Shown: positions 50,322 through 61,910, counted from the stretch's first letter. The stretch: 64,000 nt of DNA from Halomonas socia (GCF_010977575.1 NZ_CP048812.1:2914001-2978000), one strand, 5' to 3'. Translations and numbers: made by a program. Notes: a model not told the origin generated them from the sequence alone.

Positions 50322-50929
50322 CCATGCTGAGTAGTCAGCGCGTTCCAGCCCGACATCGCACAGTTGGCGATGGCCAGCAATGTCTCGCGCGAGGCGCCGT
50401 CACGAGCCTGAATCGACATGCCGTGCTGTAGGGTGACGTAATAATTGGCGATTGCCCGGCAGTTGGTGGATGCGGGCAACTCGCCTTCCTCGACCGCACG
50501 CTTCAGGCGACGCTCCAGCAGACAGCCATTCGCCTGCCGGTGGGCTTTCAAGGCGTCGCAGATGTGAGGATTTGCACCCTGCATCTGCGGGGCTGCAAGC
50601 ACGATCATGCATCCTCGTGGAGCAGGGCCCCGTGTGAATGCCTCGGCCGTGGTGTTCAGCACATGCTCGATGGCGGCGCGTGCCGTAGGCGCTGTCTCGA
50701 CCTGCTCCCAGATGCCGCTACCCTCCGTGCGTACGTAGAGCGCTACTGCTTCCTGGAACAGTGACTCCTTACTACCGAAGGTAGCGTAGAGACTGGGTGC
50801 GTTGATGCCCATGGCTCGGGTCAGGTCGGCGAGCGAGGCGTTGTCGTAGCCTTGGGTCCAGAACACTTCCATGGCTCGGCGTAGGGCCTCTTCTCTGTCG
50901 AAGCCGCGTGGTCTACCACGCTGGGGCAT
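50318..50929 (-). CDS. TetR-family regulator
   Basis: TetR-type repressor of 203 aa: RGRPRGFDREEALRRAMEVFWTQGYDNASLADLTRAMGINAPSLYATFGSKESLFQEAV is the HTH, and the ligand domain contains RGCMIVLAAPQMQGANPHICDALKAHR. The pattern is that of the AcuR/YxaF-like group. It is divergent from the SDR at 51033, with two copies of TTTTTGTATCGAT-N-ACTA between them, so that SDR is its probable target. It is convergent with the DHA2 pump (4-base overlap). Confidence 0.9.
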   Translation of the reverse strand: MPQRGRPRGFDREEALRRAMEVFWTQGYDNASLADLTRAMGINAPSLYATFGSKESLFQEAVALYVRTEGSGIWEQVETAPTARAAIEHVLNTTAEAFTRGPAPRGCMIVLAAPQMQGANPHICDALKAHRQANGCLLERRLKRAVEEGELPASTNCRAIANYYVTLQHGMSIQARDGASRETLLAIANCAMSGWNALTTQHG

Positions 50930-50939
50930 GTCTCACTCC

Positions 50940-51015
50940 TTTTTGTATCGATGACTACAAAATATCTTGACAGGTGCGTGGATGTCTAGCCATCTTGTTT
51001 TTGTATCGATCACTA
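50940..51015. promoter_or_regulatory. Two direct TetR-type sites TTTTTGTATCGAT-N-ACTA
   Basis: 18-bp repeats differing at one base lie at 50940-50957 (next base G) and 50998-51015 (C), 58 bp apart, one near each of the divergent starts (TetR 50929, SDR 51033). The first has an inner dyad TTGTA-N8-TACAA. TTGACA at 50967 may be a -35 element. Confidence 0.7.
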
Positions 51016-51032
51016 TGTAAATGGAGTGAAGC

Positions 51033-51773
51033 ATGCAGAAACTCAGTGGCAAGACAGCGTTGATCACCGGTGGCAGCCGTGGAATAGGGGCCGCCATTGC
51101 CCGGCGGCTGTCGGCGGAAGGGGCAAGCGTGGCGGTGACCTACGTCAGCGGCGAAGCCCAGGCGCAGACAGTGGTGGACGGGATCGTCTTGGCGGGTGGC
51201 CGTGCTATGGCGATTCATGCCGACAACCGTGACGACGCAGCGCTCAAGGCGGCCGTCGAGCGCACGGTGGCCGAGTTAGGCGGGCTCGATATTCTGGTCA
51301 ACAATGCGGGAATCTTCCCGACCGGGTCTATCGAAGAGGTCACTTTGGAAGAGCTGGATCGTACGATCGCGATCAACCTGCGTGCCCCGGTGGTAGCTGC
51401 CATGGCGGCGGTGGGGCATATGCCAGAGGGTGGGCGCATCATCACCATCGGCAGCAATCTTGCCGTGCGAGTACCTTGGCCCGGCATCAGCTTGTATGCG
51501 ATGAGTAAGGCAGGCTTGGTGGGGTTGACCAAGGGGTTGGCGCGGGACCTCGGGCCGCGCGGCATCAACGTCAATATCGTGCACCCGGGCTCCACCGATA
51601 CCGACATGAACCCCGCCGACGGCGAACTCGCCGACCCCCAGCGCAGCTTGATGGCCATCCCCCGCTACAACGAGGCCGACGACGTCGCCGGCCTGGTGAC
51701 CTGGCTGGCGGGGCCGGAAGGGCGTTCGGTGACCGGTGCCGAGTTCACCATCGACGGAGGCGCCAATATCTAA
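51033..51773 (+). CDS. SDR family oxidoreductase (FabG-like)
   Basis: Classical SDR of 246 aa: TGGSRGIGAAIARRL at 12-26, VNNAGIFPTGSIEEV near 90, Ser in IITIGSNLAVRVPWPGISLYAMSKAGLVGLTKGLARDLGPRGINVNIVHPG with YAMSK as the Tyr/Lys pair, and a C-terminal VTGAEFTIDGGANI. It uses NAD(P)H on an unknown carbonyl. GGAG 7 bases before the ATG. It is divergent from TetR, with matched operators between them, and followed by a hairpin at 51781. Confidence 0.92.
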   Translation: MQKLSGKTALITGGSRGIGAAIARRLSAEGASVAVTYVSGEAQAQTVVDGIVLAGGRAMAIHADNRDDAALKAAVERTVAELGGLDILVNNAGIFPTGSIEEVTLEELDRTIAINLRAPVVAAMAAVGHMPEGGRIITIGSNLAVRVPWPGISLYAMSKAGLVGLTKGLARDLGPRGINVNIVHPGSTDTDMNPADGELADPQRSLMAIPRYNEADDVAGLVTWLAGPEGRSVTGAEFTIDGGANI

Positions 51774-51780
51774 ACTCGCC

Positions 51781-51814
51781 CCGATCCCGACTCGTTGATC
51801 AGGGTCGGGATCGG
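51781..51814 (+). terminator. Hairpin downstream of the SDR gene
   Basis: Perfect 11-bp stem CCGATCCCGAC / GTCGGGATCGG with a 12-base loop, 7 bases after the SDR stop. No clear T-run follows. Confidence 0.55.
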
Positions 51815-52148
51815 TTGGCGTCCTACAAGGCCACCCTTGAGGACCTCAAGGCGATTCAGGAGCCGCTCGGTGCCGCAGTGATGGAGTTTGCCTTGCGGCC
51901 GCTCGGGTGTGTGACCATTCCTTTGGATGAGCTAAGGGGTATGGCTGAGCAAGGCCTTGAGGTGATGCTCCCCCAAGTGCCACTAGTGTTCGAACGAGCG
52001 TGTCTTCTGGCTGCTCGACACACCCTTGCCCTCTCCGTATCAAGGACTGGCCATGTTCGAGGTGCACATTGGCACATCGGCACTGGGAATGCTTCCCGAC
52101 GATATCATCGATGCCATTAGGCAGTTCTCTTTGGAGCTCAAGCGCTAA
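51815..52148 (+). pseudogene. Frameshifted C-terminal remnant of an unidentified gene
   Basis: Two plus-strand frames join into one protein-like text: first LEDLKAIQEPLGAAVMEF, CVTIPLDELRGMAEQGLEVM and LPQVPLVFER. After a shift near 51996-52002 the other frame gives VFWLLDTPLPSPYQGLAMF then EVHIGTSALGMLPDDIIDAI and RQFSLELKR, with a TAA at 52146-52148. The N-terminus is missing, since the text starts right after the hairpin. I do not recognise the family. Its last 11 bases overlap the stop of the convergent P-loop gene. Confidence 0.5.
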
Positions 52149-52683
52149 CCAGGCGCGCCAGCACCGCCTCGCAGAGGGCCCCTACCGGTTGCCGGGAGTC
52201 GAGCCGCATGACAGGGCACGGGAGTCGGCGTAGCCAGCGTTCGTGAAGGTCGTAGCTGCGTAGCGGTGCCTTGCCGGTGTCGTAGCGACTGGCCCAGTCC
52301 ATGAACTCCTGGTGGGTGTCATGCATGTCTCCGCCGGGCTGGATACGATCGCCATAGCGGGCTCGCTCGCGCTCGAGCAGTCGCCCCATGCGTTGCGCAT
52401 GCGGGAGCGAGAGAAATATCGCCAGGGTGAAGTGATGCAGCAAGGGATCCCCCCAGTTGCATAGGGAGCCGGCAAGTACCCATGAATCGCACTCGGCTAT
52501 CTCGCCCTCGATCATGGCAACTCGCTCAGCGGGATCACGCTTTGTGGTAAATGGAGGATCGGTTGGCTGCCAGTAGTAGGTGTCGGTATCCAGAAAGGGG
52601 ATATCTAGCTGCTTGGCCAGCGCCGAGCCTAGGGTCGTCGTTCCTGCCCCCGAGGCACCGAAGAGATGCAGTCGTAGCGCCAT
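52138..52683 (-). CDS. P-loop NTPase, adenylate-kinase-like
   Basis: Small ATP-binding protein of 181 aa: LHLFGASGAGTTTLGSALAKQLDIPFLDTDTYYW carries a Walker A variant GASGAGTT and a typical kinase second motif. WVLAGSLCNWGDPLLHHFTLAIFLSLPHAQRMGRLLERERARYG and CPVMRLDSRQPV follow, as in shikimate/adenylate-kinase-like proteins of unknown substrate. The ATG at 52683 has a weak ribosome site; the frame stays open to 52794. It is monocistronic and convergent with the remnant at 51815. Confidence 0.85.
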   Translation of the reverse strand: MALRLHLFGASGAGTTTLGSALAKQLDIPFLDTDTYYWQPTDPPFTTKRDPAERVAMIEGEIAECDSWVLAGSLCNWGDPLLHHFTLAIFLSLPHAQRMGRLLERERARYGDRIQPGGDMHDTHQEFMDWASRYDTGKAPLRSYDLHERWLRRLPCPVMRLDSRQPVGALCEAVLARLVSA

Positions 52684-52836
52684 GCGTTGTTCATCCCTGA
52701 TACAGAAAAGGTGATCTGTCGCCCTGTTTGATGGTGGGCACTGAAATGAGCGGCGCATTATAGCCATCTCGTTCCATGAGGCAAGATGCGGCATGGCTGG
52801 CCCGTGTACGGAATGAGCGTTACGGGCCAGCCGATG

Positions 52837-53547
52837 TCAGTCGTGACTCGGAGCAACGATGTTGCGGGAAGTTTTCTGGGGCGTCGCCAACGATTCAACC
52901 AGTGCCCCAATACGCCGCTCGGCCTGATCCAACGACACCTGCAGGTGCTCGCCGCCGAACTCATCGTACTCCACGGCGATACCGTGTACGTCTTCGATGC
53001 CCAGATAGCCGAATACGGTGCGAATATGCGGCTCCACATGATTGGCCTGGGCCATGCGCTCGCCCGGTGCGTAGCCGTAGTCGCCCCGGGAGCCCAGCAC
53101 CACCAGCCGCTTGTGCATGTCGGTCAGCATCGGCCAGTAGGGCAGCCCCTGGCGCGAGCGGTCGAAGCCGAAGGTGCGTCCAACTCTCACGATGTTGTCG
53201 ATATAGGCCTTGAAGCCCGCCGGGACGCCGAAGTTGTACATCGGTACGCCAGCAACGATCAGGTCCGCTTCGAGTAGCTCGTCGACCAGCGCATCGCTCT
53301 CGGCCAGAACGTCGTGCATCCAGGGTTCACGCGCCTCCGGCTTGGTGAAGGCGGCATGGATCCACTCTCCGCTGACCGGATGAGGCGGGTGCTGGCCCAG
53401 GTCGCGATAGAGAATGCGGTCACCGGGACGGGCCTTTTGCCATTGCTCGACGAAACGAGCGCTAAGACGACGCGAGTGGGAGCCGTGAGGATCGATCCCG
53501 GAGCGTCCGGGGCGCGCGCTGGCATCAAGGTGGAGTAGGCTGGTCAT
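52837..53547 (-). CDS. FMN-dependent NADH-azoreductase (AzoR type), copy 2
   Basis: Flavodoxin-fold oxidoreductase of 236 aa, paralogous to the enzyme at 35671: MTSLLHLDASARPGRSGIDPHGSHSRRL, ADLIVAGVPMYNFGVPAGFKAYIDNIVRVGRTFGFD and LVVLGSRGDYGYA match it segment by segment. It should reduce azo compounds or quinones with NAD(P)H. AGGAGATGACCC upstream supports the ATG at 53547. It is divergent from the LysR at 53694, mirroring copy 1 and its LysR, so one module arose by duplication of the other or both came from a common ancestor. Confidence 0.9.
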   Translation of the reverse strand: MTSLLHLDASARPGRSGIDPHGSHSRRLSARFVEQWQKARPGDRILYRDLGQHPPHPVSGEWIHAAFTKPEAREPWMHDVLAESDALVDELLEADLIVAGVPMYNFGVPAGFKAYIDNIVRVGRTFGFDRSRQGLPYWPMLTDMHKRLVVLGSRGDYGYAPGERMAQANHVEPHIRTVFGYLGIEDVHGIAVEYDEFGGEHLQVSLDQAERRIGALVESLATPQKTSRNIVAPSHD

Positions 53548-53693
53548 GGGTCATCTCCTGTTAACTGCGTTCATCGATAGTGATGTGCAAGTGACAGGAT
53601 CCATGCCATTACAATGGGCTGACAAACGATCTATTCTTGAAGGATGGACAAGCTGAACTTTTCTATAATGCGCCCACTGCGGTAAGAACCCCC

Positions 53694-54608
53694 ATGAATC
53701 GACGCCTGCTGCCGCTCTCCCAACTGCGCGCCTTCGAGGCGGCGGCGCGACATCGCAGTTTCAAGCAGGCCGCCGAAGAGCTGGGCGTGACACCGGCAGC
53801 CATCAGTCAGCAGGTAAGGGAGCTGGAAGCGCTACTTGGTGTGGCCCTGTTCGAACGGCGCGTCCGCCAGGTGGTGCCGACGGCGGCGGCGGAACATCTG
53901 TATCCGGTGTTGTGCCACGGCTTCAACGCCTTCGGTGACGCCCTTGAGGCGCTGCGCGAGCAGACGGCGCCGGCCAGCGTCACGCTCTCCTGCACCCCAG
54001 CTTTCGCCAGCCACTGGCTGTTGCCGCGGCTGGCCGACTTCCATGAACGGCACCCTGATATCGACTTGCGCATTCACGCCAGCGAAGTGCCCCTGGATCT
54101 ATCGCGCGGTGCCGCGCTGGCGATTCGCTATGGCATGGGGCCCTACCCGGAGCATCAGGCGGAGGTGCTGGCGGAGGACAGCTTTGCCCTGGTGGCTAGC
54201 CCGCAGTTGGGTCTTGCCAGCTATGAAGATCTAAAAGAGGTGCGCCATATCGTCTTCGACTGGTACTGCGCTACGCTGGGCCTGCCATCTTGGCAGCACT
54301 GGTGCCAAGCGGCGGGTGGCAGCACCGCCGACCTGGGCGCGAGCTTGACCTTCTCCGACGAGAGCCATGCGATCCAGGCCGCCATCGCTGGCCAAGGCGT
54401 GGCACTGCTGAGCCAAACGCTGGTGAGGGATGAACTTGAACGTGGCGTGCTGCAGGCCCCCTTCGGGCCAAGGCTTCCTGGGCTGCGTTATCAACTGATT
54501 CGGCACAGCCGCTTCGCTGGCCATGTTGCCCTTGAGCGGGTGGCCGAGTGGCTGCGAGGGGCTTTTGCAGGAGTGGCCAGCCAGAAAAGCGAATCTGTGG
54601 ATGCTTGA
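53694..54608 (+). CDS. LysR-family regulator (GcvA-like), copy 2
   Basis: LysR-type regulator of 304 aa: NRRLLPLSQLRAFEAAARHRSFKQAAEELGVTPAAISQQVRELEALLGVALFERR holds the HTH, and VTLSCTPAFASHWLLPRLADF opens the effector domain, with ALAIRYGMGPYPEHQAEVL after it. It is paralogous to the LysR at 36530 and similarly placed next to an azoreductase. The ATG at 53694 (MNRRLLPLS) has only a weak ribosome site; a longer frame starts at 53637. The consensus -10 TATAAT at 53664-53669 supports transcription from just upstream. Confidence 0.88.
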   Translation: MNRRLLPLSQLRAFEAAARHRSFKQAAEELGVTPAAISQQVRELEALLGVALFERRVRQVVPTAAAEHLYPVLCHGFNAFGDALEALREQTAPASVTLSCTPAFASHWLLPRLADFHERHPDIDLRIHASEVPLDLSRGAALAIRYGMGPYPEHQAEVLAEDSFALVASPQLGLASYEDLKEVRHIVFDWYCATLGLPSWQHWCQAAGGSTADLGASLTFSDESHAIQAAIAGQGVALLSQTLVRDELERGVLQAPFGPRLPGLRYQLIRHSRFAGHVALERVAEWLRGAFAGVASQKSESVDA

Positions 54609-54699
54609 AGGCCCAAGGCCAAAATTTTCGCTTGCCGGCCTGTACCCGCTCTGGGCATGCTTAGATAGCCGCCACCTAATCAATGAAGAGATAAGAAAG

Positions 54700-54906
54700 A
54701 TGAACCTTGAGCTCTGGTTGGCCTTCGTAGCCGCTTCCGCTGTGATGCTGGCAATCCCGGGGCCGACGATCCTCACCGCGCTCTTTGCCGCTAGCGCCCG
54801 TCGTCTGCTGTCCACACCGCGTGCCCAGCGCAGCTTCCATCTACTGGGAGGTTCGCTGCTTTCGGGCGCCGGGGTGTGGGTGCTGCTGGCCCGGCGGCCG
54901 GCCTGA
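54700..54906 (+). pseudogene. LysE/RhtB exporter gene with large in-frame internal deletion
   Basis: From the ATG at 54700 the frame reads a perfect LysE/RhtB start, NLELWLAFVAASAVMLAIPGPTILT, and then jumps directly to a typical RhtB end, ARRLLSTPRAQRSFHLLGGSLLSGAGVWVLL, closing at 54906 after 68 codons. The normal length is about 205 aa, so roughly 135 codons including helices 2-5 are gone without a frameshift. The product would keep two hydrophobic segments but cannot be a working exporter. Two intact paralogues follow at 54952 and 55770. Confidence 0.82.
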
Positions 54907-54951
54907 GGAATCTCCGGTGCTGAATGCCATCCGTCCGACAAGGAGAGCGTC

Positions 54952-55590
54952 ATGGTACCGCTATCCGATCTGCTGCTTTTCGCCATGGCCGCCCTGATCG
55001 TAGTACTGACCCCGGGACCGAACATGGTCTACTTGATCTCGCGCTCGATCTGCCAGGGGCGGGCCGCGGGCGTGATCTCGCTGTTCGGTGTAATGGCAGG
55101 CTTCCTGGTGCATATGCTGGCGGCGGCCGTAGGCTTGACCGCGCTGTTCCTGGCCATCCCTTTGGCCTACGAGATACTCAAGTGGCTCGGCGCGCTGTAC
55201 CTGCTCTTTCTGGCCTGGCAGGCGGTCAGGCCAGGTGCGCGTTCGCCCTTCGAGGCTCGCACGCTCCCCGCGGACCGGCCTCGCAAGCTGTTCCTGATGG
55301 GGTTTCTGACCAACCTGCTCAACCCCAAGATCGCCGTGTTCTACCTGGCGATCTTCCCCCAGTTCGTCTCGCCCGAGCATGGTCCCGTCCTTCTCCAGAG
55401 CATGGTGCTGGGCTTCACCCAGATCGGGGTGAGCTTCACGGTCAACCTGGCGATTGCCCTGTCGGCGGCGGGTATCGCCATCTGGTTCCAGCAGCGTCCA
55501 ATCTGGCTGGCCGTACAGCGCTATATCATGGGAGGCGTGCTGGCAGGGATGGCGGCCAAACTCGCCACGGAGCAGCGTCACGTCGCCTAG
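54952..55590 (+). CDS. LysE/RhtB-family amino acid exporter
   Basis: Inner-membrane exporter of 212 aa with six predicted helices: DLLLFAMAALIVVLTPGPNMVYLISRSICQGRAAGV carries the family motif PGPN followed by the conserved Gly-rich helix, and FLMGFLTNLLNPKIAVFYLAIFPQFV the second motif with NPK. Such proteins export amino acids or homoserine lactone-like molecules. AAGGAGAGCGTC before the ATG sets the start. It lies 46 bp after the decayed copy and 180 bp before the third copy. Confidence 0.9.
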   Translation: MVPLSDLLLFAMAALIVVLTPGPNMVYLISRSICQGRAAGVISLFGVMAGFLVHMLAAAVGLTALFLAIPLAYEILKWLGALYLLFLAWQAVRPGARSPFEARTLPADRPRKLFLMGFLTNLLNPKIAVFYLAIFPQFVSPEHGPVLLQSMVLGFTQIGVSFTVNLAIALSAAGIAIWFQQRPIWLAVQRYIMGGVLAGMAAKLATEQRHVA

Positions 55591-55769
55591 TGGGTGTGTA
55601 TCCCGCCGTCGGTGGGGGCAACGTTGGTGTGCTCATCGCGTTGCAGGCGCGTGAATGGCCGCGCTGACGAAGGAGAGCTTTGTCGGCTTGGATATAGTGG
55701 GTGGCGCCCTTGCCAGGGCGTTCTATCCTTTCCATTGACCGGGACGAGGTGCCCATCAAGGAGAGGCCA

Positions 55770-56396
55770 ATGTTTACGTTCGAGATTTGGGTCGCTTATA
55801 CCGCGGCCTGCGTTCTGCTGGTACTCGCCCCGGGGCCGGATAACCTACTGGCGGTGGGTCGCGGCCTGAGCCAGGGTTGGCGTGCGGCTTGGACCTCGGG
55901 GCTGGCCTCTGGTACCGGGATCCTCTTGCATGTCCTGGCCGCGACCTTCGGCCTGACCCTGCTGCTGCAGACCTCGGAGCTGGCCTTCTGGGTGGTCAAG
56001 GCGCTCGGCGCCGGCTACCTGATCTGGCTCGGCATTCGGGTACTGAGGGCGCGTAATCTGATCCACTTCGCTCCCGCTCGGCGCCAGCCGTTGTCGCGTA
56101 TCTTCGCCATCGGCTTTCTTTCTGCCGCCCTCAACCCCAAGCCGGGTCTCTTCGTGCTGGCCTTCATTCCCCAGTTCATCGACCCCTCGGCGGGTTCCGT
56201 AGCGGCGCAGATGCTGGTTTACGGCGCCTGGTTCGCCGCCCTGACCGCGGTGGGCTTCTCGCTGATGGGGGTATTTGCGGCGCGGCTTGCCACCTGGCTG
56301 CAGGCACGACCGCGGGTGGTCGCCGGCCTCAACGTCGGCGCCGGCCTGACCTTCGTGGCCACGGGGTTGTCGGTGGCGGCCATGAAGCAGCGCTGA
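55770..56396 (+). CDS. LysE/RhtB-family exporter
   Basis: Six-helix exporter of 208 aa: VAYTAACVLLVLAPGPDNLLAVGRGLSQGWRAAWTSGLASGTG has PGPDN, and IFAIGFLSAALNPKPGLFVLAFIPQFI has the second motif. It belongs to the same family as 54952 but differs throughout, so duplication is old. The ATG at 55770 has AAGGAGAGG upstream; the frame is open to 55701. The substrate is probably an amino acid. Confidence 0.9.
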   Translation: MFTFEIWVAYTAACVLLVLAPGPDNLLAVGRGLSQGWRAAWTSGLASGTGILLHVLAATFGLTLLLQTSELAFWVVKALGAGYLIWLGIRVLRARNLIHFAPARRQPLSRIFAIGFLSAALNPKPGLFVLAFIPQFIDPSAGSVAAQMLVYGAWFAALTAVGFSLMGVFAARLATWLQARPRVVAGLNVGAGLTFVATGLSVAAMKQR

Positions 56397-56489
56397 CGCC
56401 AGCTGGCGATGTCGAAAGGCGCCGGCCTGCAACGATAGAGGGGTGATCAGGGCACTTCGCCCTGCCAGGCAACCAAAGGGAGTACCACC

Positions 56490-56849
56490 ATGCAATATAT
56501 GCTGATGTGCTGTATCGATGAGGCGCTGTGGGAGGGGCTGCCGGAGGCATCCCGCGATGCGGTGATGCACGACTACCAGGCGCTGATCCAGGAGATGGTC
56601 ACCAGCGGTGCTTATCGCGGCGGAGCGCGGCTGCAGTCGGTAGAAAGTGCCACCACGCTGCGTGAGCACAATGGCCAGGTGATGACTCACGATGGCCCCT
56701 TCGCCGAGGCGCGCGAGCAGCTGGGTGGTTTCCATGTGGTGGAATGTCGCGGCCTCGACGAGGCGCTGGCGCTGGCCCGGCGCATTCCGCCGCTGCGAGT
56801 CGGGGGGGCGGTCGAAGTGCGGCCGGTGGACCCTGCCTATCGCCTGTAG
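56490..56849 (+). CDS. YCII-related (DGPF) domain protein
   Basis: Protein of 119 aa of the YCII/DGPF type: MQYMLMCCIDEALWEGLP at the start, THDGPFAEAREQLGGFHVVECRGLDEALALARRIPPL with the DGPF motif at about 70-73, and GGAVEVRPVDPAYRL at the end. Its role is unknown, but it is consistently encoded before ECF sigma factors of group 42, as here (4 bases before the next start). AAAGGGAG lies before the ATG. Confidence 0.88.
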   Translation: MQYMLMCCIDEALWEGLPEASRDAVMHDYQALIQEMVTSGAYRGGARLQSVESATTLREHNGQVMTHDGPFAEAREQLGGFHVVECRGLDEALALARRIPPLRVGGAVEVRPVDPAYRL

Positions 56850-56852
56850 GCG

Positions 56853-59798
<2,946 letters not shown>

Positions 59799-59870
59799 TC
59801 AGCGTAGTCGAATACACAAGCGCCTGCCCCGCCAGGATGGCGGGGCAGGCGGGCAGTTGCGTGGTGCGTT

Positions 59871-61910
59871 TTAGCGGTGTTCGGTCAGCAGGGTGTAGTC
59901 GAGCAGCACCTCGGCGCTCTCCAGCAGCTTGGCGTGCTCGGCCGGCTCGCTCTCCTCCTCGTCCTCGCCGCGGGCGTCGACCCAGTCGTCGAGCAGGTCG
60001 AGGCCCAGGGCGCGGCGGCGGTCATTCTCGAGGCCAAGCTGGCGGCTCTCCAGCTCTTCCATTTCGCGCTGGCGCTGCTCGCGGTTGAGGCTGACGCTGG
60101 TCTGCTCTTCGCGCAGCTCGCGGGCCAGCTCGGCCTGGGACTCGAGGTAGATGAAGTTGGGATGACTCTCCACACGCTCCCGGTGCCGTGCGCTCAGCTC
60201 TTCGAGATAGCGCCACGGCTCGCCGTAGTTGCGGTACTGTACGGCGCGCACGGTGTCCCACTCCAGGGCGTTGTCGAGGGCACTCTCGCCGATGATCTCG
60301 GGGTCGAGCAGGCTGGGGAACAGGATGTCCGGTTCCACGCCGCGATGCTGGGTACTCTCGCCGGAGATGCGGTAGAACTTGGCGCGGGTCAGCTTGACCT
60401 GGCCGTGGCTGAGGTCGTTGATGGTCTGTACCGTGCCCTTGCCGAAGGTGCGGTTGCCGAGCACCAGGCCGCGGCCGTAGTCCTGGATGGCGCCGGCGAA
60501 GATCTCCGACGCCGAGGCCGACAGGCGGTTGACCAGTACGCCCAGCGGCCCCTCGTAGAGGCTGCCGCTTTCGGTGTCGCCGTAGAGGCTGATCCGGCCG
60601 CGTGCGTCACGCACCTGCACGGTGGGGCCGCGGTCGATGAACAGGCCGATCAGCGAGTTGGCCTCCTGCAGCGCGCCGCCGCCGTTGTTGCGCAGGTCGA
60701 GGACGATCCCCTCGACGCCTTGCTCCTTGAGCGACTCGACCTCGCGGGCCACGTCGCGGGTGGTGCTGCGATACTCGTCCTCGCCGGCCTGCCAGGCGTC
60801 GAAGTCGACGTAGAAGGTCGGGATCTTGATCACCCCGACCCGGTGGTCGCGGCCGTCACGGCGGATTTCGACCACTTCGCTGCTGGCCGCCTGGTCCTCC
60901 AGGTTGACGGTGTCGCGGGTGATCTCCACCACCCGCGAACGGGTCATGTCGACGGCCTGGGCGGGCACTACGTCGAGGCGTACTACCGAGCCCTTGGGGC
61001 CGCGAATCAGGTCGACGACCTCGTCGAGCCGCATGCCGATGACGTTGACCATCTCCTCTTCGTCCTCCTGGCCCACGGCGATGATGCGATCGGCAGGCTC
61101 GAGCACGCCGGCGCGCTCGGCAGGGCCGCCGGGCACCAGGCTGGAGACCTTGACGTACTCGCCTTCGCTTTGCAGCAGCGCGCCGATGCCTTCCAGCGAC
61201 AGCCGCATCTGGATGTCGAAGGACTCGCCCTGGCGTGGCGACATGTATTCGGTGTGCGGGTCGATGGTGCTGGTCATGGCGGCCATGAACAGCCCGAAGA
61301 TGTCTTCGCTGTTGGTCTGGCGGACCCGGGAGAGTTGGCCTTCGTAGCGCTGGCGCAGGTTATCGATGACCTGTTCGTCGTCGAGGTCATTGAGGATCTG
61401 GCTGAGTGCGGCATTCTGCAGGCGCTTGTGCCACAGCGCATCGAGTTCGGTCTGGCTCTCTGCCCAGGGCGCCTCTTCGCGGTCGAGTTCGAGGCGCTCC
61501 TGATCCTCGTAGCTGTAGCCCAGCCCCTCGTCGAGGCGGTCGAGAATCCAGTTGAGCCGCGACTCCAGGCGCTGCTGATAGCGGCTGTGCAGGGCGAAGA
61601 CCGGCTCCAAATCGCCGTCGTAGAGCACGTCGTCGAGGCGACGTTCGAGGTCGCGAAATTCATCGACATCGGCCTGGGTGAGGTAGGCGCGCTGTCCGTC
61701 GAGGACGTCCAGATAGCGTTGGAAGGCCCCCCGCGACCAGGCCTTGCCGAGGCTGACATCGGCATAGTGGCCATAGCGTAGCGATTCGGCGACCTCGGTG
61801 GCAGCCTGACGTTGAGCGTCGGAGGGTTCGGGTTGGGCATGGATCGCGGTGCTTAGCGTCAGCACCAGCACAAGGGCACTCAATTGCCGAATGGCTGCAA
61901 TCAGGCTCAT
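59871..61910 (-). CDS. prc: Tail-specific protease Prc (Tsp)
   Basis: Periplasmic carboxy-terminal processing protease of 679 aa (E. coli Prc has 682). A signal peptide opens it (IAAIRQLSALVLVLTLSTAIHA). A PDZ domain lies in the middle (GALLQSEGEYVKVSSLVPGGPAERAGVLEPADRIIAVGQ). The S-K dyad is near residue 465 (ASASEIFAGAIQDYGRG) and near 490 (FGKGTVQ). It degrades tagged or misfolded proteins and processes PBP3 in E. coli. The ATG at 61910 is chosen over a TTG at 61913. It is monocistronic. Confidence 0.94.
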   Translation of the reverse strand: MSLIAAIRQLSALVLVLTLSTAIHAQPEPSDAQRQAATEVAESLRYGHYADVSLGKAWSRGAFQRYLDVLDGQRAYLTQADVDEFRDLERRLDDVLYDGDLEPVFALHSRYQQRLESRLNWILDRLDEGLGYSYEDQERLELDREEAPWAESQTELDALWHKRLQNAALSQILNDLDDEQVIDNLRQRYEGQLSRVRQTNSEDIFGLFMAAMTSTIDPHTEYMSPRQGESFDIQMRLSLEGIGALLQSEGEYVKVSSLVPGGPAERAGVLEPADRIIAVGQEDEEEMVNVIGMRLDEVVDLIRGPKGSVVRLDVVPAQAVDMTRSRVVEITRDTVNLEDQAASSEVVEIRRDGRDHRVGVIKIPTFYVDFDAWQAGEDEYRSTTRDVAREVESLKEQGVEGIVLDLRNNGGGALQEANSLIGLFIDRGPTVQVRDARGRISLYGDTESGSLYEGPLGVLVNRLSASASEIFAGAIQDYGRGLVLGNRTFGKGTVQTINDLSHGQVKLTRAKFYRISGESTQHRGVEPDILFPSLLDPEIIGESALDNALEWDTVRAVQYRNYGEPWRYLEELSARHRERVESHPNFIYLESQAELARELREEQTSVSLNREQRQREMEELESRQLGLENDRRRALGLDLLDDWVDARGEDEEESEPAEHAKLLESAEVLLDYTLLTEHR

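Noticed and set aside
54924-55667. 247-codon plus-strand frame
   Set aside because: Alternate frame of the LysE/RhtB gene; no recognisable motif.
59877-61781. 634-codon plus-strand open frame opposite prc
   Set aside because: Low-complexity Ala/Val/Leu/Gln/His composition, no ribosome site and full overlap with an intact prc; it is the codon-bias shadow of the protease gene.
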